A DNA stretch of 64,000 nucleotides, from the NCBI RefSeq assembly GCF_001563285.1, contig NZ_CP005192.1, forward strand, positions 24,375-88,374, in the 5' to 3' direction. A model generated the notes under the pieces. That model searched no databases, had not been told where the DNA came from, and saw nothing but the letters and a program-made list of their open reading frames with translations. The translations under genes were made by a program, and so were the position numbers. How positions within the stretch are numbered: position 1 is the first letter of the stretch; the number at the start of each line of letters is the position of its first letter. This document shows, one piece after another, positions 15,721 to 23,276 of this stretch. The DNA is from Sphingobium sp. MI1205. Lineage in GTDB: Bacteria; Pseudomonadota; Alphaproteobacteria; Sphingomonadales; Sphingomonadaceae.

Positions 15721-16600
15721 GGCTCTGTTGCAAAGATTGGCGGCAGTCAGAGGTAGGCTGTCGCTCTGCGCCGATCAGGCGGCTGCTGCGAAATGGTGGT
15801 TGAGCATGCCCATGGCCTCCGTCAGCGCCGAGGGCCCAATGCCAAAAGCTCTCTCCACAAGGCGCACCTCGCCCCTGATGCCGGGCTGCAGGCACCAGGG
15901 GCGAGCCTGTCCTTTGCGCAGGGCTCGCATGACTTCGAATCCCTTGATCGTGGCATAGGCCGTGGGGATCGATTTGAAACCGCGCACCGGCTTGATCAGT
16001 ATCTTGAGCTTTCCGTGATCGGCCTCGATCACGTTATTGAGATACTTCACCTGCCGGTGGGCCGTCTCCCGGTCCAGCTTTCCTTCGCGCTTCAATTCGG
16101 TGATCGCTGCACCATAGCTCGGCGCTTTGTCGGTATTGAGCGTGGCAGGCTTTTCCCAGTGCTTCAGGCCTCGCAGGGCCTTGCCCAGGAACCGCTTCGC
16201 TGCCTTGGCGCTGCGGGTCGGCGACAGGTAGAAATCGATCGTGTCGCCCCGCTTGTCGACTGCCCGGTACAGGTAGGTCCACTTGCCCCGCACCTTGACG
16301 TAGGTTTCATCCAGGCGCCAGCTCGGATCAAAGCCACGCCGCCAGAACCAGCGCAGCCGCTTCTCCATCTCCGGGGCGTAGCACTGGACCCAGCGATAGA
16401 TCGTCGTATGGTCGACCGAAATGCCGCGTTCCGCCAGCATTTCCTCAAGGTCGCGATAGCTGATCGGATAGCGACAATACCAGCGCACCGCCCACAGGAT
16501 CACATCACCCTGGAAATGGCGCCACTTGAAATCCGTCATCGTTCCGTCCGTCCAATCTCCGCCAAGCATGCTCAAGCTTCACGATTTTTGCAACAGAGCC
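15721..16600 (-). mobile_element. IS6100: IS6100 copy 2 (880 bp)
   Basis: Same length, ends and orientation as copy 1. It lies between the two linB segments with flanks ACATTTTT and GGCGCGCG, so it has no target duplication of its own. Confidence 0.97.
15775..16539 (-). CDS. tnpA: IS6100 transposase (copy 2)
   Basis: Protein identical to the copy 1 transposase (254 residues, same DDE residues). Shared recombination substrate for expanding or collapsing the linB array. Confidence 0.96.
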   Translation of the reverse strand: MTDFKWRHFQGDVILWAVRWYCRYPISYRDLEEMLAERGISVDHTTIYRWVQCYAPEMEKRLRWFWRRGFDPSWRLDETYVKVRGKWTYLYRAVDKRGDTIDFYLSPTRSAKAAKRFLGKALRGLKHWEKPATLNTDKAPSYGAAITELKREGKLDRETAHRQVKYLNNVIEADHGKLKILIKPVRGFKSIPTAYATIKGFEVMRALRKGQARPWCLQPGIRGEVRLVERAFGIGPSALTEAMGMLNHHFAAAA

Positions 16601-16822
16601 GGCGCGCGGATCCTGTGGTGCACGCCCGTGTTTGGCCAGGCCGTGGGCACTCAACATATCGATGAGATTCTCGCGGTCTGGTATCCGACTCACAAAACCT
16701 TCCTCGATCTTTCGGATGCGCCCGGGGCTAAGGAAAGCTACCGCCTGAGAGGCGCCTGCGTGGCCTACGCCGTCATCCATCGATGCTCCGGCAGCAACTC
16801 TCCGCTCGACGGCAATGGCTAG
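16601..16822 (+). pseudogene. 3' end of an unknown ORF upstream of linB (copy 2)
   Basis: Exact repeat of the fragment at 14418-14639, cut at the same base by IS6100. This shows that both linB units descend from one IS6100 junction. Confidence 0.55.
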
Positions 16823-16835
16823 AACGATTCCTCGA

Positions 16836-16864
16836 TTGACATGATATTCATCATGCGATATGCA
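16836..16864 (+). promoter_or_regulatory. Predicted linB promoter (copy 2)
   Basis: Same TTGACA-17-TATGCA arrangement as in copy 1, offset by 2183 bases. Confidence 0.6.
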
Positions 16865-16907
16865 TCGCCGACCGGGCAGACCAGAAAATCGCTCAAGGAG
16901 AATATCG

Positions 16908-17798
16908 ATGAGCCTCGGCGCAAAGCCATTTGGCGAGAAGAAATTCATTGAGATCAAGGGCCGGCGCATGGCCTATATCGATGAAGGGACCGGCGATCCG
17001 ATCCTCTTCCAGCACGGCAATCCGACGTCGTCCTATCTGTGGCGCAATATCATGCCGCATTGCGCCGGGCTGGGACGGCTGATCGCCTGTGACCTGATCG
17101 GCATGGGCGATTCGGACAAGCTCGATCCGTCGGGGCCCGAGCGTTATACCTATGCCGAGCATCGTGACTATCTCGACGCGCTGTGGGAGGCGCTCGATCT
17201 CGGGGACAGGGTTGTTCTGGTCGTGCATGACTGGGGGTCCGTCCTCGGCTTCGACTGGGCCCGCCGCCACCGCGAGCGTGTACAGGGGATTGCCTATATG
17301 GAAGCGGTCACCATGCCGCTCGAATGGGCGGATTTTCCCGAACAGGATCGCGATCTGTTTCAGGCCTTTCGCTCGCAGGCGGGCGAAGAATTGGTGTTGC
17401 AGGACAATGTTTTTGTCGAACAAGTTCTCCCCGGATTGATCCTGCGCCCCTTAAGCGAAGCGGAGATGGCCGCCTATCGCGAGCCCTTCCTCGCCGCCGG
17501 CGAAGCCCGTCGACCGACCCTGTCTTGGCCTCGCCAAATCCCGATCGCAGGCACCCCGGCCGACGTGGTCGCGATCGCCCGGGACTATGCCGGCTGGCTC
17601 AGCGAAAGCCCGATTCCGAAACTCTTCATCAACGCCGAGCCGGGACACCTGACCACGGGCCGAATACGCGACTTCTGCCGCACATGGCCAAACCAGACCG
17701 AAATCACGGTCGCAGGCGCCCATTTCATCCAGGAGGACAGTCCGGACGAGATTGGCGCGGCGATTGCGGCGTTTGTCCGGCGATTGCGCCCAGCATAA
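16908..17798 (+). CDS. linB: Haloalkane dehalogenase LinB (copy 2)
   Basis: Encodes the same 296-residue protein as copy 1, with D108, E132 and H272 all present, the same ribosome-binding site and promoter. Doubling of gene dose for HCH dehalogenation is the likely selected effect. The copies are recent, since no difference was found in the compared stretches. Confidence 0.97.
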   Translation: MSLGAKPFGEKKFIEIKGRRMAYIDEGTGDPILFQHGNPTSSYLWRNIMPHCAGLGRLIACDLIGMGDSDKLDPSGPERYTYAEHRDYLDALWEALDLGDRVVLVVHDWGSVLGFDWARRHRERVQGIAYMEAVTMPLEWADFPEQDRDLFQAFRSQAGEELVLQDNVFVEQVLPGLILRPLSEAEMAAYREPFLAAGEARRPTLSWPRQIPIAGTPADVVAIARDYAGWLSESPIPKLFINAEPGHLTTGRIRDFCRTWPNQTEITVAGAHFIQEDSPDEIGAAIAAFVRRLRPA

Positions 17799-17885
17799 TC
17801 CGGAACCGGCTCATTTTCTAAGATCCGAACAAACCACAGACGCGGCGACGCCGATCACCCGCGCAGGACAATAGGAGAGACCGAC

Positions 17886-17903
17886 ATGAGCGACGACATT
17901 TTT
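17886..17903 (+). pseudogene. 5' stub of a gene downstream of linB (copy 2)
   Basis: Repeat of the MSDDIF stub at 15703-15720, cut by the third IS6100. Confidence 0.5.
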
Positions 17904-18783
17904 GGCTCTGTTGCAAAGATTGGCGGCAGTCAGAGGTAGGCTGTCGCTCTGCGCCGATCAGGCGGCTGCTGCGAAATGGTGGTTGAGCATGCCCATGGCC
18001 TCCGTCAGCGCCGAGGGCCCAATGCCAAAAGCTCTCTCCACAAGGCGCACCTCGCCCCTGATGCCGGGCTGCAGGCACCAGGGGCGAGCCTGTCCTTTGC
18101 GCAGGGCTCGCATGACTTCGAATCCCTTGATCGTGGCATAGGCCGTGGGGATCGATTTGAAACCGCGCACCGGCTTGATCAGTATCTTGAGCTTTCCGTG
18201 ATCGGCCTCGATCACGTTATTGAGATACTTCACCTGCCGGTGGGCCGTCTCCCGGTCCAGCTTTCCTTCGCGCTTCAATTCGGTGATCGCTGCACCATAG
18301 CTCGGCGCTTTGTCGGTATTGAGCGTGGCAGGCTTTTCCCAGTGCTTCAGGCCTCGCAGGGCCTTGCCCAGGAACCGCTTCGCTGCCTTGGCGCTGCGGG
18401 TCGGCGACAGGTAGAAATCGATCGTGTCGCCCCGCTTGTCGACTGCCCGGTACAGGTAGGTCCACTTGCCCCGCACCTTGACGTAGGTTTCATCCAGGCG
18501 CCAGCTCGGATCAAAGCCACGCCGCCAGAACCAGCGCAGCCGCTTCTCCATCTCCGGGGCGTAGCACTGGACCCAGCGATAGATCGTCGTATGGTCGACC
18601 GAAATGCCGCGTTCCGCCAGCATTTCCTCAAGGTCGCGATAGCTGATCGGATAGCGACAATACCAGCGCACCGCCCACAGGATCACATCACCCTGGAAAT
18701 GGCGCCACTTGAAATCCGTCATCGTTCCGTCCGTCCAATCTCCGCCAAGCATGCTCAAGCTTCACGATTTTTGCAACAGAGCC
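17904..18783 (-). mobile_element. IS6100: IS6100 copy 3 (880 bp)
   Basis: Closes the linB array. Its right flank GGTCGATC repeats the left flank of copy 1, marking the outer ends of the original insertion. Confidence 0.97.
17958..18722 (-). CDS. tnpA: IS6100 transposase (copy 3)
   Basis: Protein identical to copies 1 and 2. All three array copies are intact and in the same orientation. Confidence 0.96.
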   Translation of the reverse strand: MTDFKWRHFQGDVILWAVRWYCRYPISYRDLEEMLAERGISVDHTTIYRWVQCYAPEMEKRLRWFWRRGFDPSWRLDETYVKVRGKWTYLYRAVDKRGDTIDFYLSPTRSAKAAKRFLGKALRGLKHWEKPATLNTDKAPSYGAAITELKREGKLDRETAHRQVKYLNNVIEADHGKLKILIKPVRGFKSIPTAYATIKGFEVMRALRKGQARPWCLQPGIRGEVRLVERAFGIGPSALTEAMGMLNHHFAAAA

Positions 18784-19327
18784 GGTCGATCTGCAACGCG
18801 ATGCGCTCACGGCCGCTGGTGTCGATCAACGGCACCTCTACTCCGACAAGGCTTCCGGTGCGCGCGACGATCGCGCCGGCCTGAAAGCCTGCCTCGACTA
18901 CATGAACGCCGGCGACACGCTGGTTGTCTGGAAGCTCGATCGGCTCGGCCGCTCGCTGCCGCACCTGCTGGCGATCGTCACCGACCTCAAGGAACGCGGC
19001 ATCGCCTTCCGGTCGCTGACCGAACAGATGGATACCACCACGCCGCATGGCGAGTTGCTGTTCTCGCTGTTCGGCGCGCTCGCCCAATACGAGCGAGCGT
19101 TGACGCGGGAGCGGATCATGGCGGGCCTGGCCGCCGCAAAGCGGCGGGGCCGACAAGGTGGACGACCGCCGACGATCGCCGCGGAAAAGATGCAGTTGAT
19201 AGTTGCCGCTCTGTCCAATGGGGCCAGCAAAGCGTCGGTTTCTCGCACGTTCAGCGTGCCGCGATCAACATTGACGGACACGTTGGAGCGGATCGGGTGG
19301 TCAGCGCCGGTCAAGGATACGCCTTGA
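18784..19327 (+). pseudogene. tnpR: Serine recombinase tnpR, 3' part
   Basis: Continues the gene started at 13483 after the 8-bp duplication. It reads LQRDALTAAGVDQ, the catalytic [15 protein letters not shown] block, QYERALTRERIMAGLAAAKRRG and a C-terminal HTH (ASVSRTFSVPRSTLTDTLERIGW). The rejoined protein would be about 199 residues, complete for a Tn3-type resolvase. No internal start with the catalytic serine remains, so this part is inactive. Confidence 0.9.
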
Positions 19328-19358
19328 ATAACGACAAAAATATAATTATATTCCCGTC

Positions 19359-19667
19359 ATGTTATCCATGCGCTTTTCCTGGCACCCAGCCAAAGCCGAG
19401 AGCAATCTGAGAAAGCATGGCATCAGTTTCGAGACGGCCGCCAGCGCCTTCGCAGACCCCTTTGCGCTTAGCGTGCATGATCGGATCGAAGGCGGCGAGC
19501 AACGATGGCAGACCTTGGGCCTGGTCGAAGGACATTTACTCCTGCTGGTGGCCCACACCGTCGCTGAGGATGACGACGACGGCGAATATGTGGAGATCAT
19601 CCATATCATTTCGGCCCGAAAAGCCGATCGAAAGGAAAGACGACGTTATGAAGAAGAAAGACGCTGA
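19359..19667 (+). CDS. brnT: BrnT-family ribonuclease toxin
   Basis: 102 residues; the start could also be the ATG at 19368 (MRFSWHPAK). The family pattern is clear: FSWHPAKAESNLRKHGISFETAASAF, later IIHIISARKADRKERRRYEE, giving the RelE-like fold with basic and histidine catalytic residues. It overlaps brnA by 20 bases. BrnT cleaves RNA and is neutralised by BrnA in a complex that represses its own promoter; this is known for the family. It should help keep the plasmid. Confidence 0.88.
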   Translation: MLSMRFSWHPAKAESNLRKHGISFETAASAFADPFALSVHDRIEGGEQRWQTLGLVEGHLLLLVAHTVAEDDDDGEYVEIIHIISARKADRKERRRYEEERR

Positions 19668-19980
19668 TACCGTCCGCTTCCAGCTCGATCCGGGCAATCT
19701 GCCCCCCTTGACCGAGGCACAGAAGGCCGAGCTGGATGCCCTGCAGGCGATGCCGGATAGCGGTATCGACTATAGTGATGCCCCGACGCTGACAGAGGAT
19801 TTCTGGAAGACCGCCGAGCGTGGACGGTTCTATAAGCCGATCAAGCAGCAGGTAACGGCGCGGCTCGACGCCGATGTGCTTGCTTGGCTCAAATCCCAGG
19901 GCAAGGGCTATCAGGCTCGCATGAACGCAATCCTTCGGCGCGAGATGTTGGCGGCTGCGAAGGAGCGCCGACACGCTTGA
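19648..19980 (+). CDS. brnA: BrnA-family antitoxin
   Basis: 110 residues from MKKKDADTVRF with AAAGGAAAG upstream. The C-terminal RHH domain VTARLDADVLAWLKSQGKGYQARMNAILRREM is diagnostic of BrnA, and SGIDYSDAPTLTEDFW is a conserved BrnA segment before it. Translated from inside the end of brnT, hence coupled. Binds BrnT and operator DNA. Confidence 0.9.
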   Translation: MKKKDADTVRFQLDPGNLPPLTEAQKAELDALQAMPDSGIDYSDAPTLTEDFWKTAERGRFYKPIKQQVTARLDADVLAWLKSQGKGYQARMNAILRREMLAAAKERRHA

Positions 19981-20066
19981 CGTGCAGGCCGCAGATGGAT
20001 GCCGCTTTCACGGCCGGGAGTAACCCGGCCCGGCGTAGGCGCGCGAAGCCGCCAGAGTTGCGGCAA

Positions 20067-20177
20067 TCATGTGTTTTTCGCTATGCTCTTTCTTCTAAAA
20101 TAGCGACCGGTGAAAAATCCGATCCACGCAATTGCTGGAACAAGCCAAGGCCAAAAGGAAGATAAGAGTAGAATCAT
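20067..20177 (-). CDS. Small membrane protein, second gene of a micro-operon
   Basis: 36 residues, with one hydrophobic helix (MILLLSSFWPWLVPAIAWIG) and a basic C-terminus (RYFRRKS). Its ATG overlaps the stop of the previous small ORF as ATGA, which suggests coupled translation. Base composition is more AT-rich than the surroundings. No family recognised. Confidence 0.35.
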   Translation of the reverse strand: MILLLSSFWPWLVPAIAWIGFFTGRYFRRKSIAKNT

Positions 20178-20339
20178 GTCGCCCCAGCGGCTCCGAGCAA
20201 TAGCGTTAATGCAGTCGATCCCAATGTTATCGGAGTAGCGACAAATATTCCGAATTTTTGGTTTGCAAATGATACGAGCGAACAGACCAGTAAGATCACG
20301 AATATATCTGGCCAAAATTCACCCAACATACGTATCACG
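20174..20339 (-). CDS. Small hydrophobic protein, first gene of a micro-operon
   Basis: 54 residues from a GTG preceded by GTGGAG; an ATG 9 bases in is an alternative. Almost entirely hydrophobic (PDIFVILLVCSLVSFANQKF then ATPITLGSTALTLLLG), so two short membrane segments are likely. Ends in ATGA shared with the next ORF. AT-rich, and sits between BrnTA and an IS5 remnant. Could be a holin-like or toxin-like pair; unproven. Confidence 0.35.
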
Positions 20340-20425
20340 TTGTCTTTCTCCACGAACAGCCATCTACATGCGGCGCACTGCAACCCTAAGTCCAAGAAAT
20401 CCGTCAAGTAACGAAATTTTGTTAA

Positions 20426-21147
20426 GAGTCTGTCTTGAATCTCATGGGTAACGAGCGATGCGTCGGATGAGGACGATGGCAGCGGCGGCATAGAGGAGCG
20501 CGGTTGCGGATTTGATGGTCCGCTCGAAGTCTTTGGCCAGACGGCGATTGCGGTTGATCCATGCGAAGGTGCGTTCGACGATCCATCGTCTGGGATGGAC
20601 GACGAAGCCGGTCTGATCGGCGAATTTGCGGACGATTTCGATCGTAATGGAGGTGGCGTCCCGGACGCGATCGCTGTTGTAGGCGCTGTCGGCATAGGCG
20701 CGCGCGACGAAGGGATGCCGCTGGTGAGACTGCTGGAGCAAGGGCACCGCGCCATCGCGGTCCTGCACATCGGCAGGATGGACCAGTATGATAAGGGCGC
20801 GACCATCGGTATCGACCATTGCATGGCGTTTGCGTCCCATGGTCTTCTTGCCTGCGTCGTAACCACGAGGTCCGCCTGCTTCGGTGGTCTTCACGCTCTG
20901 GCTGTCGATGACTGCCGCGGATGGTGCTGGTTCTCGCCCTGTCCGGATGCGATCGATCCGAACGAGATGATGATTGAGGCTTTCGAATACCCCATCGTCG
21001 CGCAAGGTGCAGAACCACTGGTATACCGTGCGCCATGGCGGAAAACTGTCGGGCAAAAGCCGCCAGGGACATCCTGCCCGTAGCAGATAGAAAATGGCTT
21101 CGACGATTTCGCGCATCGGCCAGCATCGCCGTCGTCCGCGCTGGCTG
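20426..21147 (-). mobile_element. IS5-family element, truncated at its 5' end
   Basis: One end is probably GAGTCTGTCTTGAA near 20426. The transposase reading frame runs up to about 21143, where sequence switches to a Tn3 transposase fragment. The second terminal repeat is missing. Confidence 0.6.
20442..21116 (-). pseudogene. IS5-family transposase, N-terminus lost
   Basis: 224 residues from the first ATG (MREIVEAIFYLL). The DDE catalytic residues are D in AAVIDSQSVKT, D in YADSAYNSD and E in RWIVERTFAWINRNRRLAKD, typical of the IS427-type group. The N-terminal ~40 residues that normally precede MREIVEAIF are replaced after about 9 codons by unrelated sequence, so the gene is probably inactive. 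Confidence 0.75.
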
Positions 21148-21270
21148 GCTCAGGGTCTGGACGATTTGCTAGCCCGACGACCGGGGCAGGCCGCGACATG
21201 GCTATCCTGGCTGCGCAATGCGCCACAATCGCCGGCAGAGCGCAACATCCTGCGCCTGATCGGACGGCTC
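21148..21270 (+). pseudogene. Tn3-family tnpA fragment
   Basis: About 40 codons reading [20 protein letters not shown] and [20 protein letters not shown]. This is close to residues ~195-235 of the complete TnpA at 23277-26234 ([20 protein letters not shown]) but not identical, and on the opposite strand. A scrap of a related transposon. Confidence 0.75.
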
Positions 21271-21286
21271 GCCTATCCGGCACGAA

Positions 21287-21540
21287 GCAACATACAGCGT
21301 GGGTCTGGATGTCAGCCAGCGCAGCACGAGCATCTGTGTTCTCGATCCCGACGGCAAGACCGTGGTGGAAGGGCAGGCGAAGACTAACCCGTTCGAGATC
21401 GGCCGCTATTTGCAGAAGCGCCTGGAAGGGCCGCTGAAGCTCGGTATGGATCGCATTCTGGCTCTACCATGGGCTGCGCAGGAGCGGCGTCTGGTTGAGA
21501 AGCGTCTTGAGGCGCAGGGGCGGTTAACCTGCACCGTCAG
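21287..21540 (+). pseudogene. IS110-family transposase, 5' fragment
   Basis: Reads VGLDVSQRSTSICVLDPDGK with the first DEDD aspartate of IS110 transposases, and continues to about LGMDRILALPWAAQERRL before joining unrelated sequence. The C-terminal serine-containing domain is absent. Confidence 0.65.
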
Positions 21541-22223
21541 ACGTAGCGCTCACTTATCGAGAAGATCGTTTGTGCCTTTGGCGCTCGGCTAAACAGCGCA
21601 TGGAAAGCGTCACCTGCTGCAGCTATGCCCTGTTCTGCCAATGTCCGCGTCGGCCAATAAAGTTCGCGCACACCGATCACCGAGGGGCCGGGGAGGACGA
21701 GCTTTTCGATCGGATGGCACCGGGTATGGCGAAATGCGCCAAGACGCTCGCCAAGTGCGAAATCGTCGTCTCCGGCCCAGGCCGTGCCGCCTTCCTCGAA
21801 CACCACCTGGGTAAGCTTGGCGAAGTTCGGTCGTCGGTCGATCGACCAGTTATAGGCCGCCTCGTCACCGCGCAGCGCTTCGGCGCGGCTTTTGAGAACC
21901 TCTTCGCGTGCGAAAACGGCAAAGAAGTTGTCCATGTCGACGAAATTCGGCTCATCTTTCAGCGCATAGGCCACATAATCAGGATCGGTCACGAAGGCGG
22001 CAGCGTCCGCTTCGCTGTCGAACCAGACTTCGGCGATGCCTTCGTAGCGGTTCTGATCGGCATCGAGGAAATCGACGTCGACCTGATGGCTCTGGACATA
22101 GCGCTTGATAATCCGGATGCCTTGTCCCAGCGAGCCGTGGGGATAGCGCCAGTGATCGTGAAACGCCTGAGGCGTCATTCCCACTCTCCGTGCGAAGACC
22201 GCCATCATTCGTATTGCGCTCAT
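21537..22223 (-). CDS. EthD-domain protein (two tandem ferredoxin-like domains)
   Basis: 228 residues. Residues ~5-100 (MMAVFARRVGMTPQAFHDHWRYPHG and AEVWFDSEADAAAFVTDPDYV) form one EthD domain, and the second half repeats the fold (KLTQVVFEEGG, CHPIEKLVLPGPSVIGVREL). Such proteins accompany ring- or ether-degrading operons; their reaction is mostly unknown. Lies 28 bases after an SDR gene and downstream of a Rieske dioxygenase remnant, all on the same strand. This suggests a broken aromatic or alicyclic catabolic operon. Confidence 0.75.
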   Translation of the reverse strand: MSAIRMMAVFARRVGMTPQAFHDHWRYPHGSLGQGIRIIKRYVQSHQVDVDFLDADQNRYEGIAEVWFDSEADAAAFVTDPDYVAYALKDEPNFVDMDNFFAVFAREEVLKSRAEALRGDEAAYNWSIDRRPNFAKLTQVVFEEGGTAWAGDDDFALGERLGAFRHTRCHPIEKLVLPGPSVIGVRELYWPTRTLAEQGIAAAGDAFHALFSRAPKAQTIFSISERYV

Positions 22224-22250
22224 AGTCCGGTTCCCAACGGTTCTGGCAGT

Positions 22251-23012
22251 TCAGATTGCGGTGTAGCCGCCATCGGCAGCAATGGCGGCGCCGGTGACGA
22301 ACGAAGAGGCATCCGACAGCAACCAGGCTGCCGTTTCGCCGATCTCCGCCGGTTCGCCATATCGACCGATCGGGTGGGCGGTTTTCAGGAATTCCGCGTG
22401 CGAAGGCTCGTTCTCGATCACCGACATCAGCATCGGAGTGCGGATAGCGCCCGGTAGAACTGCGTTCACGCGGATTCCCTGTTGCCCGTAATCGACGGCA
22501 GCGATCCGCGTCAGCCCGATAACGGCATGTTTGGCTGCGATGTACTCGCCATGTGCGGGGATCGCGACGGTGCCGCCAACCGACGCCGTGTTCACGATCG
22601 AACCGCCGCTCCCCGCTTTCAGCATCGCTGCGATCTGATGTTTCATGCAATGAAAAACGCCGAGCACGTTGATATCCAGGGATCGTTGGAAATCGGCGCT
22701 CGTCAGTTGATGAAGCGGCACGTTGACCGGCGGCAGCCCCGCATTGTTGAATGCGCCATCAAGGCGACCGAATTCGGTGATGGCGAGTTCCACGGTCGAC
22801 CACGCGTTGTCCTCGATACTGACGTCGCAATGGCTGTAGACGGCGTTGCCACCTTCCGCGCGTATCAGTCTGACCGTTTCCTCGGCTGCGGCTTCGACGA
22901 TATCGGCGACAACCACATTCGCGCCCCGACGGGCAAGAATAAGGGCGGCAGCGCGGCCGATACTGCCGCCTGCGCCCGTCACGATATAGCTGCGTTGCTC
23001 CAATCCGGACAT
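22251..23012 (-). CDS. Short-chain dehydrogenase/reductase (SDR)
   Basis: 253 residues from MSGLEQRSYIV; an ATG 12 bases upstream has no ribosome-binding site. Classical SDR: the nucleotide-binding TGAGGSIG, NNAG, and the catalytic Ser-Tyr-Lys in TASVGG and GEYIAAKHA. The acidic residue ending beta-2 (VVVADI) favours NAD. Resembles cis-diol or alcohol dehydrogenases such as LinC/LinX, but the substrate cannot be read from sequence. Sits between the Rieske oxygenase fragment and the EthD protein. Confidence 0.85.
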   Translation of the reverse strand: MSGLEQRSYIVTGAGGSIGRAAALILARRGANVVVADIVEAAAEETVRLIRAEGGNAVYSHCDVSIEDNAWSTVELAITEFGRLDGAFNNAGLPPVNVPLHQLTSADFQRSLDINVLGVFHCMKHQIAAMLKAGSGGSIVNTASVGGTVAIPAHGEYIAAKHAVIGLTRIAAVDYGQQGIRVNAVLPGAIRTPMLMSVIENEPSHAEFLKTAHPIGRYGEPAEIGETAAWLLSDASSFVTGAAIAADGGYTAI

Positions 23013-23058
23013 TGAGGACCCCATTTTTGACTGACGGGCAAGTGAAGGGCGCTGCCTG

Positions 23059-23219
23059 TCAGATGCCCAGCGCTTCGCGCACGGTCCTGGCGTTCACCCA
23101 GCGATCGACGTGGTGAAGGTTGTGGCGGATCTGTACTTCGCCATCCTGCAACTGCATCGTATCGTATGCGCCGGCCTCGATGCCGCGCTGGGTGCGTTCG
23201 GTGTTCGTCACGTCCTCCA
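23059..23219 (-). pseudogene. Rieske dioxygenase alpha subunit, C-terminal fragment
   Basis: Encodes LEDVTNTERTQRGIEAGAYD, TMQLQDGEVQIRHNLHHVDR and WVNARTVREALGI, then stop. It is separated by the Tn3 transposon from the middle part at 27006-27810. Removing the transposon and one copy of the 5-bp duplication restores EILL-EDVTNTER in frame. Confidence 0.85.
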
Positions 23220-23276
23220 GGGGTGACTACACGAAAGTGACGCATCCGCACGCTAAGCGCGAACGTATGGTGAACG

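Larger units (their letters stand above)
13538..18783. repeat. IS6100-linB tandem amplification (2 x 2183 bp plus third IS6100)
   Basis: Unit 13538-15720 (IS6100 880 bp plus a 1303-bp linB segment) is repeated at 15721-17903 and closed by a third IS6100 at 17904-18783. The two units look identical wherever compared. The outer boundaries are flanked by GGTCGATC (13530-13537 and 18784-18791), a perfect 8-bp target duplication, while the inner IS6100 copies have non-matching flanks (GGCGCGCG and ACATTTTT). This implies a single insertion of an IS6100-linB-IS6100 unit into tnpR, followed by duplication through homologous recombination. Confidence 0.95.

Noticed and set aside
22251..23012. SDR as LinC or LinX of the lindane pathway
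   Set aside because: The fold is the same, but neighbours (Rieske oxygenase, EthD protein) point to another catabolic operon and sequence memory is not enough to name it.
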